From Oscillospiraceae bacterium (lineage in GTDB: Bacteria; Bacillota; Clostridia; Oscillospirales; Ruminococcaceae), in assembly GCA_900768105.1 (NCBI GenBank), contig CAAGBQ010000025.1, positions 1 to 21,035 of the forward strand: 21,035 bases of DNA, written 5' to 3'. This document shows positions 20,889 to 21,035 of this stretch, in pieces. Each line of letters opens with the position of its first letter. The stretch's first letter is position 1. The notes beneath the pieces were generated by a model. The model was not told the origin of the DNA. It ran no database searches and was given only the letters and a program-made list of their open reading frames with translations. The position numbers and the translations under genes were made by a program.

Positions 20889-21035
20889 TTATTTAGCTAT
20901 ATCGTCGGAGTTAAATGGATCCCCGCATTGAGGGCAGAATTTAGGGGGATTTTTGGGGTCATCGGGTTCCCAACCGCATTTGTCACACTTATAGAGAGGT
21001 GCTCCCTCCGGCTTTTTTGCACCGCAGTTCTGGCA
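20889..21035 (-). CDS. Zinc-ribbon / rubredoxin-like protein, C-terminal part only
   Basis: The last 48 residues of a protein whose start lies beyond the window edge. Six visible cysteines form three CxxC knuckles: C-Q-N-C, C-D-K-C-G-W and C-P-Q-C-G (residues 1/4, 17/20 and 34/37 of the visible part). The sequence GWEPDDPKNPPKFCPQCGDPF resembles rubredoxin-like and zinc-ribbon domains common in Clostridia. It ends acidic (SDDIAK). The metal is probably zinc or iron. Function is unknown. The frame continues open to the edge. Confidence 0.8.
   Translation of the reverse strand, partial: CQNCGAKKPEGAPLYKCDKCGWEPDDPKNPPKFCPQCGDPFNSDDIAK

Overview
The window comes from a low-to-moderate GC Gram-positive bacterium, most likely an anaerobic Clostridia (Oscillospirales-like) species. 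Evidence is a clostridial rnfCDGEAB operon followed by NusG-domain-II and Gx-transporter genes, AGGAGG-type ribosome binding sites, consensus sigma-A promoters, several lipoproteins, and a tRNA-Ala with encoded CCA. No species can be named from the sequence alone.

Layout. 1-307: a 143-bp tandem repeat carrying terminator-like hairpins. 308-912: no gene apart from a strong terminator and a promoter. 913-1158: a small DUF6514-like protein. 1320-8013 (minus): an eight-gene operon, rnfC-rnfD-rnfG-rnfE-rnfA-rnfB, a NusG-II protein and a Gx transporter, driven by a TTGACT-17-TATAAT promoter. 8370-10771 (plus): a divergently transcribed, apparently highly expressed lipoprotein with two degenerate FMN-binding-like repeats, then apbE, whose product attaches FMN to RnfG and RnfD. 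10943-11584: a class II aldolase, followed by a short relic of a VOC/glyoxalase gene. 11686-13233 (minus): a cardiolipin synthase. 13359-14449: a yybP-ykoY (Mn2+) riboswitch with terminator platform and a CaCA cation exchanger.

14653-17679 is the most unusual part. A lipoprotein of unknown function is convergent with a three-gene minus-strand cassette. The cassette encodes a group-5-type (TcdR/UviA/BotR-like) sigma factor, a BhlA/UviB-type holin-like peptide, and a leaderless RICIN-M23 peptidase. The sigma gene and the peptidase gene each have a TTTACA-17-TTTWTA promoter, unlike the sigma-A promoters elsewhere in the window. The cassette lies immediately 3' of a tRNA-Ala(CGC) gene. The arrangement resembles the uviA-uviB bacteriocin and tcdR-tcdE toxin release systems, but with a wall hydrolase in the effector position.

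17862-21035: a SHOCT-domain membrane protein, an MntE-like cation diffusion facilitator, a membrane-anchored endonuclease/exonuclease/phosphatase protein whose 3' end has been tandemly duplicated, and a truncated zinc-ribbon gene at the window edge.

How the genes work together. Rnf couples ferredoxin oxidation and NAD+ reduction to ion pumping, and ApbE matures its flavoproteins. The riboswitch-controlled exchanger and the Mn-type CDF suggest manganese homeostasis. The sigma-holin-hydrolase cassette is probably a separate, switchable antagonism or lysis module.
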